Both the position numbers and the translations under genes were made by a program. Of a stretch of DNA of 64,000 nt, positions 47,935 through 60,205 are shown piece by piece; positions within the stretch are counted from its first letter, which is position 1; each line of letters begins with the position of its first letter. The stretch is from Polytrichum commune (taxonomy: Eukaryota > Streptophyta > Polytrichopsida > Polytrichales > Polytrichaceae). The stretch is from positions 30,752,001-30,816,000 of the forward strand of contig OX485804.1 in assembly GCA_950295325.1 (NCBI GenBank), written 5' to 3'. Under the pieces are notes generated by a model. That model saw nothing but the letters and a program-made list of their open reading frames with translations. It was not told the origin of the DNA and did no database searches.

Positions 47935-50900
47935 CAAAAAATGGGTTTTGAAGCTCTCTATATGAGAAGGCTGGTTTTACCTTGAATTTGAAGGATATAG
48001 ATAGTAAAATACCTCTCATCCATCCAACATAAAAACTTGTCCCTTATAGATTTTTGGCAAATTCATTTCAAATGACTTGGACTAGATTAATTTGGGGTCT
48101 TTGAACCTAAATACGGTGTCTACATGTCTTAAAATAGTAAATTGTGGCTTGTATACTATTTTAGGGCTTTTTAATTGGATGAATGAAAAATATTTGTATG
48201 TGGTAATTTTCTCTCTCTTTCAGATTGGTAATACTTAGGAAGGTGACTAGACTAATTTGGGGTTTTTGAACCTAAATCCGGTGTCTAAAAGACTTAAAAT
48301 AATAAATTACAGCTCGTTTATTATTTCAAGATTTCTTCATTGGATGAATGCAAGACAATTGCATGCGGTAATTCCATTTCTCCCTCTCATATTGGTAATT
48401 ACCTAGGAAGGTGGCTTACATATAGATCTAGACTAGATCTATAAGATCTCTAAAATCAAAACAAAGATAGAACAATCTTTCACGGACATTCAATAATAAA
48501 CATCGAATCTAGTGTGTAAGCTTTAATGAGTAGCCACAAATATAACAGTTGGAGGAGGGGACATATATAGACAACTATACAAAGATCTATAAATTAAACA
48601 AAGTGAGAACATAGGTCTCTTTATATTGTACATTCAAAAATATGCATGGAATCTATGACTAATGAGTAGTCAAAAATATAACAGAAACTTCACTGACCTT
48701 ACGCATGGCCAACAAAATAGCAAGATGGCACCATGGCCCACAAGAATGTGAATTTAATCTACAAGATTAATAACACAAATTAAGTGATGGCCCGTATGAC
48801 AAAATGGCTCAATCGCGGTCTAAACTGAATGTGGTCCGGACAACACAAATGACCATTATGTTCATTCCAAGTATACAAAAGAGCCATGATCTGTACTAGT
48901 GATGTTTGGATCAAAATCTTGATCCTGGGCCTGTTACGAGGGCCCTTAATTTAATCACCTCTATCCTAGTATGTAGGACAAAGGTAATGAAAATGTACAT
49001 CTATCGCCATCCTGGATGTTGAGACAAAGGTGGTGAATTGAAGGGCCCTTGTTTGTCTTTCTGCACATGAATACCTAATGGTTCTAGTGAATGGTTACTT
49101 CAGAGAGGATGTATTATTGGTGGTGTTGAGTTAATCGTAGCATTAATAATCTTGTAAGGATGTTCACTTCATATGTTTTCCAAGAATCAAGGTCCTTGTT
49201 TGCATACAGGATTATTGACATAGTGCTAAAGTGGCAAGCTCTCATTGTTGATGCCTAGCTTTGGACATGAAGCCTTCTCCATCTACCAAGATTCAATAAG
49301 TTAAGGGGTCCACCCAAAATGAAATAAATCTTAGGTTATCCGGAATACCTAAGAATCATTCTATGTGCACTGGGAGAATAGAACATAGTGTACTTAATGA
49401 TTGTGATTTCTGGTCCTGAACTTGAAGAATACTCATGAAGTGGAGTGCGTTGCATGGTTACAGGATATTAGCGGCTTGGGTGAGGATAAATCACTTGAAA
49501 AATTGGATGGAGGCTCCACATTGGAGATCATCATCAAATCAAGCAATGAGTAGTTAGATCAAACATTTTTTTCTCTGACTATTTGTGAGAGAAATTGACT
49601 AGTTGATGCCGGCTACCTTCATTCAAAACATGTGGACCTTAGCTCTGACATTCTTGTAGGGATGTGTGTCATCCCATCTGGGGTTGAAACAAATTAGTGA
49701 AATCGTGCAACATGAATAAATTAATTGATTCCTTCCGAAGTCATGATGCTGAGTTTCCCTGCATACTAAAACTATCTCAGCTTCAGGTTTCTTGCTTCTT
49801 CTGACTTCCAATTGAAAGTATTGGAGTATATTAGTAATCAAGGAGCCAGTACCATCTGGATAAATCCATCTCCATCAAATTTCAGATCATGTACTCCAAG
49901 TATTCCATATGATTTATACAGCATTTTGTGGCACTAAAGGGATGGACTACTTTGTATCTGGCCACTGTGATCGAACAATATTGTTATGTCAAGGTAGTTT
50001 ACAAACAGTACTCCATAGCTTGCCCTCTGAAGATCCTTGAAATTTGCCATTTTACCACATTGATTGAGGTGTGAGGCACCCCAGAAAGCCCCCAAAAAGA
50101 GAAACCACACATAGCAAAGTACGTCAGGTCCAAGCTACAAACTTGTGTTGAAGAGTATGTATATATATATTATTGACATTTGAAGTTTGATTTCCACAAA
50201 CATCATGAAAATATGGAAGATTAGTTTTGCAAAATTAGGAATAAAGAAAGATGTATGACCAAGAGATTAGGATGCAGTGGATCGAAGCTTCCCTATGGGG
50301 GCCTCTGCAGTAAAAGTGCCTACTTAAGGGAATTATGTTAAAGTAGACACTTTAAAAAAGGGCTTCAAACAAATAGGCAATGCGTATTACATTCCGTTCC
50401 CCAAAATTCCTCATGACTACAACTCTTAACCTTCTCGCATTACACCACATCTCATTTGAGGAGATAAGTGCCTGTGCATTTTCTTGAAGTCTGAGCAACA
50501 GACCAGGGTTGCATCTAATTACAATGTCAACAACAGGTGATGGTGAAGCTCCCTTGCTGGGGCATAGAGGGAAGGTGTACCACACTTCTATCTCCTCTTT
50601 AATCAGTCTTTTGGAAGAAGCTTGTAAGGTATGTGGGCCTTATGTTGTCACTATTCATCTTAGTAATGGGACACCTATATATATATATATATATATTTGG
50701 CATCCAATGGCAATTTCCCATTCATGGTCGCCTATTGAGCAGTACTACATGGCAAGGCAGTTTTAATCAAGAGTGGACCTTAAAAAGACTCAACTATGTG
50801 CTTAGAAGTTGGAACATAGACATCATGATTCTAGGTCCAAAACTAGAACACAATTGGGAGGGTCTTTGTGATCATTTAATGAGTTTGATAACCTCCCTTT

Positions 50901-52290
50901 TGACCTCTTTTTAAGTTTTGTCTCAACTCTGATTTTGAATTTGAGATGAAAGTCTTTGTTATTTGCAAATATTGCTAACCATAAAAAACCATTCCTGAGC
51001 TGAGTATCCAATGTCGCCAAGAATTGCTTGGGGAGCTGAAATAGCCCACAATAGGGGCGCATAACTTATAGAAGATGAAACATTTGCATTAATGATTGGT
51101 GGCAAGTGCCAAACCTGAACATGAACTTAAAAACAAAAGAAAGACTTACTGTAATATTAAGGGAGGGCCTTTGAATTTGATATTCTTAAGTTGACTTTGA
51201 GAATGGAGTTCCTGGACTCCCCCAACTCTAATCAAGCTCATTCATGACCTATTAAAATTATCGCTAAATTCAACTATGTGATAAATTTCAGTGACAAATT
51301 GCATTTGGAGCTGATATAGCACAGTGGGATGGTCATTGTTTCCATCATATTCATCATTGTCTTCCTCATATTTAAATAAATAAATAAATGATGGAAATTC
51401 AAAGAATCTTCATAAAAGAATTTTGTATATGAAATTTTCTCATCACATGTTTTGTCATTGCATGGTGGATTTAATTGTTCTAAGCTTAGACGATATATGT
51501 ATAAGTACTCCAAATTTAAATAATACAATCAGAGAAACTCGTGGTTGTTTGTAGGTAGAAATGGTCAAGCACTTTCCTACCTCAGATTCAAAATCAAGCA
51601 TTGAAGCTATCGTGCATAAATCCCAAGATTCAGGAGGTGCACTTTGGAAGCAATGAGGTGAGCATTGCATCCTCATCAGGGATTAATTCACAGAAAGTAG
51701 GTCCATTCGAAGAAAATAAAATTCCTCAGCACTTCCAAACCGTTGAACAAACCTAGGGCTGGATTCCTATAAACTTTGGCACTCATATCTGCACAGAGCT
51801 TGAAGGTATCCTGCAGCCACCATCTCATGCAATTCTTGTACTCGAATTTAATACCTACTGTGAATTCAGCTTTGCTCTTGGTTAACAGGTTACTTCTCCT
51901 TGCTTTCCCCCGACTGGCACCAAGAGCAATGAGCTATCAACTGCATGGTGAAGGGCGGCTGCGTGATCATTGGCACGTCCCCGATATGTGTAATTCCAGA
52001 ATTAATTGCTTCATTATCATGCAGTGATCTCCAATGTGGAGCCTTGCTCAAATATTGAGTTTTCTATACCATCAAAATCCTGGAACCACAAAATGTAAAA
52101 GCAGGCACCACCATAAGTAGCACGCAAATTCAAAACCCATTCTTTTAAACCATCATAAAACAGCACCGTGAATAATACATTGGGGACAATAGCTGGACAG
52201 TATTTACTCATCAGTATAGTATTTATGTGAATAGACCGCTCCAAGTGGGAATCAGCTTTGTCTGGATGTATGTCTTTTGTAGGCAACGTA
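47935..52290. other. Spacer, no gene seen
   Basis: AT-rich. It contains the duplication at 48075-48420, a (TA)n run at 50672-50697 and AAATA repeats at 51375. Short frames lack any recognisable domain. The part near 51700-52290 is probably the 3' UTR or downstream region of the minus-strand EXORDIUM-CUB gene. Confidence 0.5.
48075..48420 (+). repeat. Two-copy tandem duplication (~168 bp)
   Basis: GACTAGATTAATTTGGGGTC (48079) recurs as GACTAGACTAATTTGGGGTT (48246). CCTAAATNCGGTGTCTA, TAATAAATT, ATTGGATGAATG and TTGGTAAT..CTAGGAAGGTG are shared in both copies. Confidence 0.85.
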
Positions 52291-52294
52291 TGAG

Positions 52295-55112
52295 CTACAT
52301 ACCTGCACTATAGTGCAGGATGAATCCAGCTGAATCTGGGTAGGGGCTTCTGCCCCTGTATGTGATGAAGTGAATGTCGGCCTCCTCTTCTGGCATAGTC
52401 AGCGTAATGTTCTTCCCAAATCCAGTCACTGTCTTCCACACTCTGTAATTGTAGGCCACTGTAACATAGTCCAGATCATCATACCCTAGGGCCACCTCCT
52501 CAAACGTGAGAGTGATAGACTGGGCACCAGGTACCAGGATTTTCCAGTTGCAATTTTGACCAGGTGCATAGGCTTGCAACCCAACTCCACCAAAGAATAA
52601 TCCCCTCTGGATTGTCCCCACGGAATTTTGCAGGACCACAGTTGCAGCTGGGCAAGGTTCTAATCAATACAACAAAAAATCCAAGATCCTTTAGTACATG
52701 CGCATCGTGGTAAGCACTGCACTAGCATACGAGTCCCAGACCACATTTCATGTGTGCAGGTCGCAAATGAAAAATTTGCAAAACTATTTCAATGTCTTCT
52801 GTGGGCAAGGTTCTAATTACAAGAGTGAATCCAGCACAAACTTGTACATGCAGCTCAATACAAGAAATGTATTAGCCTATGAGTCCTAGAGCTGCACATA
52901 TCCTGTGCAATTGAAAGATTTGCAAATCTATCTCCATGGTAGATTTTTGCAAATTTCTCAGCTGCACAGAATGTGTGCTCTGGGGCTCGTAAGCTGGTAG
53001 TGGTTAAAGACCGCCAAGAACACGGCACAAACATGGCACATCATCGGTTCCAAGTTGGGGCGCTTAAAGGGACTAAAGACCATGATCAAGAACATGGACC
53101 AGTACTTCTGAATGGTATTTGAACATCGAAAGAATGTCAGGTTCACGTGATTCCAATTCAATTTAACAAGTTGAGTATAAATGGTTGTGGTTACTGCGAT
53201 TGGACAAGGCCATGGATTTGCAAGGCTCTAGTAGGCACCCAACCTGGACGTAGTGATCAGGCCATGGTAGGGTCATCAATTACAGATGATTATTTTGTGC
53301 CTCCTTACATCCTGTTAGGTCTCAAGAATAGCCATGTCAGCAAAATCGGTCAGCCTGACCACTACAAATCATGTGAAGAGTGTATTATACTCACCTTCAG
53401 GTTGTGTTGCACATCCCATCGTGGCCAAATTCCAAAACTTTTGAACCAGAAACTTGGACCCACCAACTCCATACTGGTTGAACGCGCTATTTGAAGCAGG
53501 GTCTATCAGCGTATGGAGGTTGGGAAAGCTATGGCACCCGGGCCGCTGGTTCGCTCCTGGGAAGTCCGGGTAAATGTCACTCATGTCGCAATACCACCAG
53601 TCTCCGGCCGCAAAGGTGAAGCTGCAAAGGTCGGCTGTCTCCATGTTCCCATTGTGAAGTTCCAGCCACGTGGTTTGGTAAGGGTCAACAATCGTCTCGA
53701 GAAGCTCGTGTAAGTAGATGTCGACCAGCGTGTCAAGAGCTCCAGTCGACGAGATCTGCTTATTAGGCGCCAGGTTTACTGGCAGGCCAGGTGATGTCAC
53801 CGTTGCAAAAAGGCTGCAACCACCAGTGAGGAGGCCATTGGCTTCGGACGCGAGAGGGATGAAAGAGAAGATGAAATTGTTATGGAAATCTGTGCATTGA
53901 TTCACATCCGTCTTATTACAACTAAAATAATGGTACCCACACCCTGGCATCGAGTTCTGGAACGTCACGTCCCCCGAAGTGAACACAAAGTAAATGCCCT
54001 GCTCGTAGTCGTACGGGAGCCCCTGTCCAAGGTGGCTTTGAATCAATTCAGTTTGTGCCGATGCACCTGGGTCAAGAATGTGGCCATGTGAGTAGTGGTC
54101 CGCAACCTCGCCAGCAATCGTAACATTGTTGCTAGCATACGTGCATCCCGAGTCCCCAGGAAGCTTCTGGTAGTATTTTGTCACGAGCCTGTACAAGTTG
54201 CTCAAGTTGGGCCACTGGGGAATGGGGTTCATTGGAGTGAGCGACTTCGTTGCAGCCCTAACTAAGTTTTTCTCTGCTTCACTCCAGTTGCCGTACCACA
54301 CAAAGTAGACGTGGATTGGTTTCCACATTATCTGTACATATATTTAGACATCACATTGTAAAGTTCAATGCCATCTGTAAATTTAATCTATGCATACAGA
54401 AGTAGTCAGCAGACCAGACACTACTGAGGAATATCACAGTTCCGCCAATAAGCTATACTGAAGATATATTCATGTGGGTATAGCACCCGAAGTTAAAAAC
54501 ATCTAGGATTGGATGAGTGACTTTGTTGCAGCTGTAACAAAGTTCTTCTCCACACAAAGTAGACATGGATTGGTTTCCAATGTATCTGTATTTTGTACAT
54601 CACACTCCATAATATTTAATCAAGGCGGACCTGTGAACAACATTTACACATTCAGAATAGAATATTTAGCAAACCAGGGACTACCAAGGATGCACATGAA
54701 TCCCTAGGATGAGTATGAATGATACATATATCATCCCAGACCTTTGAAACTCCAAGATCTGAAAGACAGTAAGTCTTTTTTTTCTAAATGACATGGCCTG
54801 CAGCTAGCTAGCTAGACACTGATTATTGACAGAAAAAAAAATTGATCAATTGCTTACCCTTCCTCCATCGTAGGTGAAGTTAATAATGGGTGGCCGATAT
54901 GTCACTGCGTACGGCACCGCTGAATTGGACGATTTTGCCTGTTGCAGATCACGTGCTCTATTAACCAGCTCAGACACTCTCCCACCGCCAGGCTTGCGTC
55001 GTTGTGAGAAATAAGTTCGTGGTTTAGCCTCGCAAGTATACACACTGATGTGTAGCAGATGAATCAGAAACAAAGCCCCTGCGAATGTGATCATTGTCAG
55101 ACCATTCGCCAT
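52295..55112 (-). CDS. Secreted EXORDIUM (phosphate-induced) domain fused to a CUB domain (3 exons)
   Basis: Minus-strand exons are 55112-54858, 54331-53395 and 52659-52295, encoding 518 residues. Splice sites are AGG|GTAAGC, GTACAG|ATA, GAAG|GTGAGT and TTGATTAG|AA. A signal peptide covers about residues 1-28. Exon 2 carries the EXORDIUM domain: VYFVWYGNWSEAEKNLV, YFVFTSGDV, CGYHYFSCNKT, HELLETIVDPY, then a Cys-rich C-terminal part with ADLCSF and WWYCDMSDIYPDFPGANQ. Exon 3 is a complete CUB fold of ~115 residues: PCPAATVV, QNCNWKILVPGAQSITLTFE, YDDLDYVTV, ITYRGRSPYPDSAGFILHYS, then stop. It has only the first CUB disulfide pair. EXORDIUM proteins are apoplastic and linked to brassinosteroid and carbon-dependent growth; CUB modules bind proteins or glycans. 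Fusion of the two is unusual for a plant protein. Confidence 0.85.
52803..52960 (-). repeat. Intron 2 duplication carrying a second copy of the exon 3 acceptor
   Basis: GGGCAAGGTTCTAAT at 52803 repeats the same string at 52650, which is the exon 3 acceptor region read on the minus strand. Homology continues through GTACATGC, CTAGCATACGAGTCC / TTAGCCTATGAGTCC and GAAARATTTGCAAA. The period is 153 bp. Confidence 0.75.
54515..54690 (-). pseudogene. Partial duplicate of exon 2 start inside intron 1 of the EXORDIUM-CUB gene
   Basis: GAGTGACTTTGTTGCAGC and ACACAAAGTAGACATGGATT align with 54239-54310, the 5' part of exon 2. The match continues through the acceptor into intron (CAGACCAGACACTAC / CAAACCAGGGACTACC). 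The duplicate keeps KPIHVYFVW on the minus strand but then has a deletion and is out of frame, so it is a dead exon copy. Confidence 0.75.
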
Positions 55113-55700
55113 GACTGATGTAGCGCGGGAAATTAATCGAGCTCAAGAAATAACCCAGATCAAAGACAAGCAAACTACTTGGAGAATCTGAGATGCTGAG
55201 AGACTGAGGCTAAGTTAGCTGAGTGGAAGATGGAGGGATATCATCAATCTCTGCTCAATTGCTTTCCACTTCTATCATGACAACCATCATGTTTAGATGG
55301 TGTTATACCTGAAAAAGAGAGATCTAATTTGCACCTTCAGTCAAGTCAACAAGAATCTACTAAAACTTGAGAGCCGAGTCTAAAAATATACTACAAATAT
55401 TATGAGATCAAAATTAATTCGTACTTGCAGTGACAGAGTGCTACATTACCTATGTATGTTAAGTAACAAAAGGACAAGGCATTCTTGAGCAAGCCTGGAG
55501 GAGGGTGCTCACTGATCCCTACTAGACATCCCAATTAAGTCCAGTTGCAGCTTATGACTTGCTGTGATCGCCTACACCGCAGGATCACAACATGCACATA
55601 ATGGCTCCATAGTACATAAGCTTTTTTGTTTAAGGAACACTTGGCTTCATGTTGGGCGTCCCAATCACCGCACATATGTTTCCAACATAATCCGACAAAC
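55113..55700. other. 5' flank of the EXORDIUM-CUB gene
   Basis: Presumed promoter and 5' UTR of the minus-strand gene. No clear TATA element was chosen and no other gene is seen. Confidence 0.4.
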
Positions 55701-55702
55701 TA

Positions 55703-55911
55703 CACTAAATATTGTATTTTAGTGTCGATCACTATTTGGAATTACGTGATGCTATGATTGATTGTATATCTCATTTTTTGCCAACAAAGGTCGTATTGGT
55801 TATTGTAGACTATTAACATCTTTACGTGGTAAAAAATTACATCAGTGGTGTAGAAATATAAAGCATTGTGTAACTCTAAATAGTAAGTGAGATTGAATAC
55901 AATATTTAGTG
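55703..55911. mobile_element. TA-flanked MITE, copy 2 (209 bp)
   Basis: CACTAAATATTGTATTTTAG at the left end is matched by the inverted CACTAAATATTGTATTCAAT at the right. Inverted pairing (CACTATTTGGAATTAC / CTTACTATTTAGAGTTAC) extends to about 44 bp. Both ends are flanked by TA (55701-55702, 55912-55913). Same family as 33435-33660. No ORF. Confidence 0.8.
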
Positions 55912-56495
55912 TAATGATCATGGGGAAAAAACACAAAAAGTTTGAATATAATGTGCAATCTCCAAAAGGGGGGGGCGTTAACCCCACGAGATGTTAGGGG
56001 AAGGGGTCTTTGACAAGATAAAGGCCAAGGCCCACGACCCACGACCCTTGGGCAACTCCCGAAAATAAAATTTCAAGCCCAACCGAAAATTGTTGTAGGT
56101 CCTATCCCACTTTAAAACAAAAGAAAGTTCCCCTTGCATTATTCAAGAATGGTTGCCTTTTCCATAAACCCATAATGAGTGCACTGCACCTTCAAGGCCC
56201 AAAATCCTATGTATAGTTCAATTCCACTTAGTGAACAAGCAATTGACTTGGATTTTCATTCCCAAAGTGAAGCCATCAATAAAGCATGTAATTAACTTAG
56301 TAAGTGAAAATATGAAGAAAAATTCCTCAGTAGCATTGACTCAGTTAACTGTGATGGGTGGAGGTGGGTGGTTCATGCAAAGTTGTTCAACAATAAAGAT
56401 ATTATTTGTAAAGTATAGTAGATGAAAACATGAGTTCAATCCCAAACCCTAAATGTTTGAGATAAACACAAAGTTGTTTAAGACTTTTAATTCTT

Positions 56496-56840
56496 AATGC
56501 TTAAATTACCATGATACACAAAGAGTGGGGTTGGGCTATTAAAAACCCGACTTTCTAGCTTGTGCCACTAGGATGGTTGGGCCAAGCTAGCCATGCATAG
56601 ACCAATCTTGGATTTAGGACAAATGGGTCCTATTCGCATACCCTATTGTAGATCCTAAAATTTTCTCAAAGTTTGAGAGGTGGAAAGAGGAGGTCCCATT
56701 AAGTTTCACCCAACTTTCAAAATAGGCTCTAGTTTACGACAAGCTAATAAGCTCTTAATAGAAAGTTTTCTAAAAATAGATCAGACCCACAGTTTCATCC
56801 TTCTTTGAGGGACTTTAGAGTGAACTCTAATATCAAAACT
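56496..56840 (+). repeat. Dispersed repeat B, copy 2
   Basis: Diverged collinear partner of 32448-32790; see that entry for the shared blocks. Here it lies 0.6 kb downstream of the TA MITE. Confidence 0.75.
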
Positions 56841-59800
56841 AGGATAATATGACAATGCAATTTAAATATGAATTTGAACATGACTTTATTTTTTTCCTTT
56901 TTGCATCAAAAGGTGGTTTTTCTTTGAGAAAGAGAATATGCACCTCACAAGACCCCACAATGCTCCTCATTTACCCCAAGCTAGGACTAAGGTATGTTGC
57001 CTGTAGATAGGATTTTAGATTGGGTTCCAATTAAGAAAACCACACAGGGAAGACCAAATGAGTGTCAGGTGTTGCATCTAGGGATCACCATTGAGTTAAT
57101 TGATAGACTACAAGGGAATTAAGATGTATTTAGGACAACAAACACAGGGAAAAAGACCTCTAGAGTGAGTTTTAGGATTGATTTAATTAAGGTTGAGGGT
57201 CACTCACAGCAGTACATGCAATTGATCAGTCACTCCCTCACAACCCACTCTCATCAGTAACATCACTCTTATAATGTGTTTTGCAATTCAGGGAGTCACC
57301 GCTCAGCCATAGACATTTGAGTACGCCATAGTCTCAGAAACCCAAGGCAAAAACTCCTTGAGGTGACCATAGTCTCTTCAAATAAGTAACCAAGGACTAT
57401 AGGCCATACCACAGTTAGTAAAGATATCATGTTCACAATTGACTCCTCCTATGGTTAAGTGATTGATTTAATTAAATTAGATAAAGACCACAGAAATGAA
57501 TTATTTCCTTAGCCAGTTTTAGACTTAACACTATCACAGTGGAATTGAATGCATTAAAATTAATTATTAAAATTAACAAAAGTCTAACGTGTGACAGTAA
57601 CCTAGTGACCGAGTCTAGAACCGAGCCGGGACTGTAAGAGTCTAATCGCAAGACCATAGTCTACACAGCACGGCCATAGTCTAGTCACCAGTAACAATCA
57701 CAAGTAACCAGTGTCAAGTCACGTCTGAAAGGTAGGGCCATAGTCTGAGTAACCAGTAACCATAGTCTTAGTAACTAGTAACCAGTAACAGTAGCCAGTA
57801 ACCAGTCAGCGTCAAGTTCTCGACAAAGGAGTTGGCTCCTTCTCCTTATATGCTTGCCCTTCCAGCCTCACCCAAACAATATGGGTTAATGGGCAGCTTA
57901 ATTCTCCCCCATAGCTACTTCCTCGCGATCAACCGCGTTGTCTCCGTCGAGTCTTTTCACAAGGAAAACTCTCTCAAGCTCCTTCACCGATGTAATTGCG
58001 ATCACCATCCAGCCATCTCCATACCTGTAATCTCACAGATTTTTAAGGGATAATGCATGCTCCATTTTCCCGTCAAGACTGCGGTCAATTCCGAAGTTGA
58101 GGGGCATCTTCTCTCAATTTATGAACACCGTTTCCAACTAATCAAACTGATATTTCCAAACACTGCTCCCATTCCGGTTCAGTACTTTATTCGACTTCAA
58201 GTCAATTCCCCACCCTATTCTCTGAGAATGGGAGACAAACAAGAGGTTGCTTCCCTCTCCTTTTCTGTGCAAGATTATAGTTTGAACAAATTAATTCTCA
58301 CAGACTTTTCAATCTCCTTTCACAGGATTTCGATCTCAACGTGCGCACTTATCGGAATTTCAGATTGTGTGACAAGTTGTTGCTTAGACATTTGCTCTGA
58401 ATTCACATCAGATAGCTCAAGATTGCCACAGCCAAATCACATGGCCGAACACACCCAGAGAGAATTAGCCTCACACTCACAAGATTCATTCACTTCACTA
58501 CCAAGGGAGACGATACACAACTCGACATTACTTCTCACCGTGCTCATAAGATCAAGGGAAAGTTAATTCACTCATTTCTCAGTAGAAACTCACTGCACAA
58601 TCATACTCGAACTCAATCAGGTGTTAGATTCCTACACCTGAGATTTTCTCCGAATTATTCTGCAAGACCACTTCAATGGATGGACAATTCTTTCTCTCTC
58701 TTCCCGAGAGGATTACCAGAACTTCTTCTACTGAGTTCATAAGATTAAATTACGCGCTCGCCCAAGTGGAATTTCACATTCCATTTATGAATTATGGCCA
58801 CGAATAAAAATATTGGAGTCGAGACAATTCAACTGCGTCACATAGCTTCCATCCTAGCCTATACTAACATCGACCAAGACACAATCAAAGAATTAAAGTT
58901 GTACTGGTTCATATCAGAGAATACTTCTAACCAGAGTTCACAATCCACGAAGGACTTCACATCCCGTCTCTAAAACTTAATTCTCCTCTCCGACAAGAGT
59001 CATGCGCAACAAACAAACACTCTCGTCACGAAAGTGAAGCATATATCGGGTTTCCCTAACCAAACAATATTGAGTTGTGACTTAACTTACTCACAATGAA
59101 CATCAACACGGGGTGTGATTCATACACTTAGATCGAATAGAATAGCTGCACAATATTATATTAGGAAAATCAGATGTACATCGACAAGGGCTTCACACCC
59201 ACACTAAAAAAGTATTCAAAACTACATAAGCAAGAGAGGCTCTCTTCCCGAGAGGAACTGCCTTCTCCTCCCCCTCTTCTCCTCTATATCCCCTGAACTA
59301 GCTTCCTTGTCTCTTGGGGCCAGATTTCATAAGGCTCTTCGACTTGGTCACATGTCTATTGCCCTGCCCAAAAGACTCTTCCTCTTGGAAACTGTTTCAT
59401 ATGAACTAAATGTCTCACCCTTAGCTCATTTCGGATAATTGGTCACTAATGACTTACTTTAGTGTCCATTTCATATTTTGAGTGACAATATGAATTCACA
59501 TTCTATCAAAATTCTAAAATGACTATGTTAAGACCAAAAATTTGTACCACATTGCCCTATCATAGAGGACTACATCTTGAGCAATTTTTGTTATTTATAT
59601 ACATTGGCATTTGACATGAAATTATTTTCCCATGTACATGTACAAATTTTTGCATAATTGTTTTGAATTAATTTATCATTGTTGAATTAGTTATAGATTC
59701 TCAAGGTATTCTGCTAGAGTGTGTTAAAAAAGATTTTAGAAAGTTTCAATCTAGACTTGAACTAATTGTGAATGGCCTTATCAATTATTTTTAGTAAATG

Positions 59801-60205
59801 GCCATTATCAACTAATATTTTTAGGATAATTGTGAATTGTGTTGATATTTTCAATTATAGTTCTGCTATTAATATTAATTTAGGGAATGATATCATGATG
59901 AACAATGTTTCTTCAAACATTCTAGGGATGAAGGGTAATTCCTATGCAAGAGTATAACTCCATCCAAATTTTCAAGTTTGACCTAAATGTATGAGTAATA
60001 AAAAATATTCCCAATTTGTTCAAGGGACCCACAAGATATAATTGACATCCTCCAGGGTCATAGAATTGACCCACGTGGCTAAATAATGTTATGAAGGGAT
60101 GAGTCTTGTGAAAAGCTTTAAGCGTGAAATGGATCTTATAGGAAGGTGAGGTGTGAGGCACATGACTCTTCATGCTTAAGGAATGAGAGATTGTCTCTTA
60201 GACTC
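56841..60205. other. Spacer with short CAGTAAC/CCATAGTC repeats, no gene seen
   Basis: From 57300 to 57815 the motifs CCATAGTCT and AACCAGTAAC recur irregularly. A CT-rich stretch at 57830-59350 contains open frames (57832-58053, 58057-58566) without recognisable domains. It could be part of an unclassified LTR element. After 59430 it is plain AT-rich sequence. Confidence 0.45.

Noticed and set aside
50509-50914. Overlapping frames around the (TA)n run
   Set aside because: The frames depend on the microsatellite and show no domain.
58057-58566. 169-codon plus-strand frame in CT-rich sequence
   Set aside because: No recognisable domain, no splice partners, and the surrounding region looks like repeat DNA.
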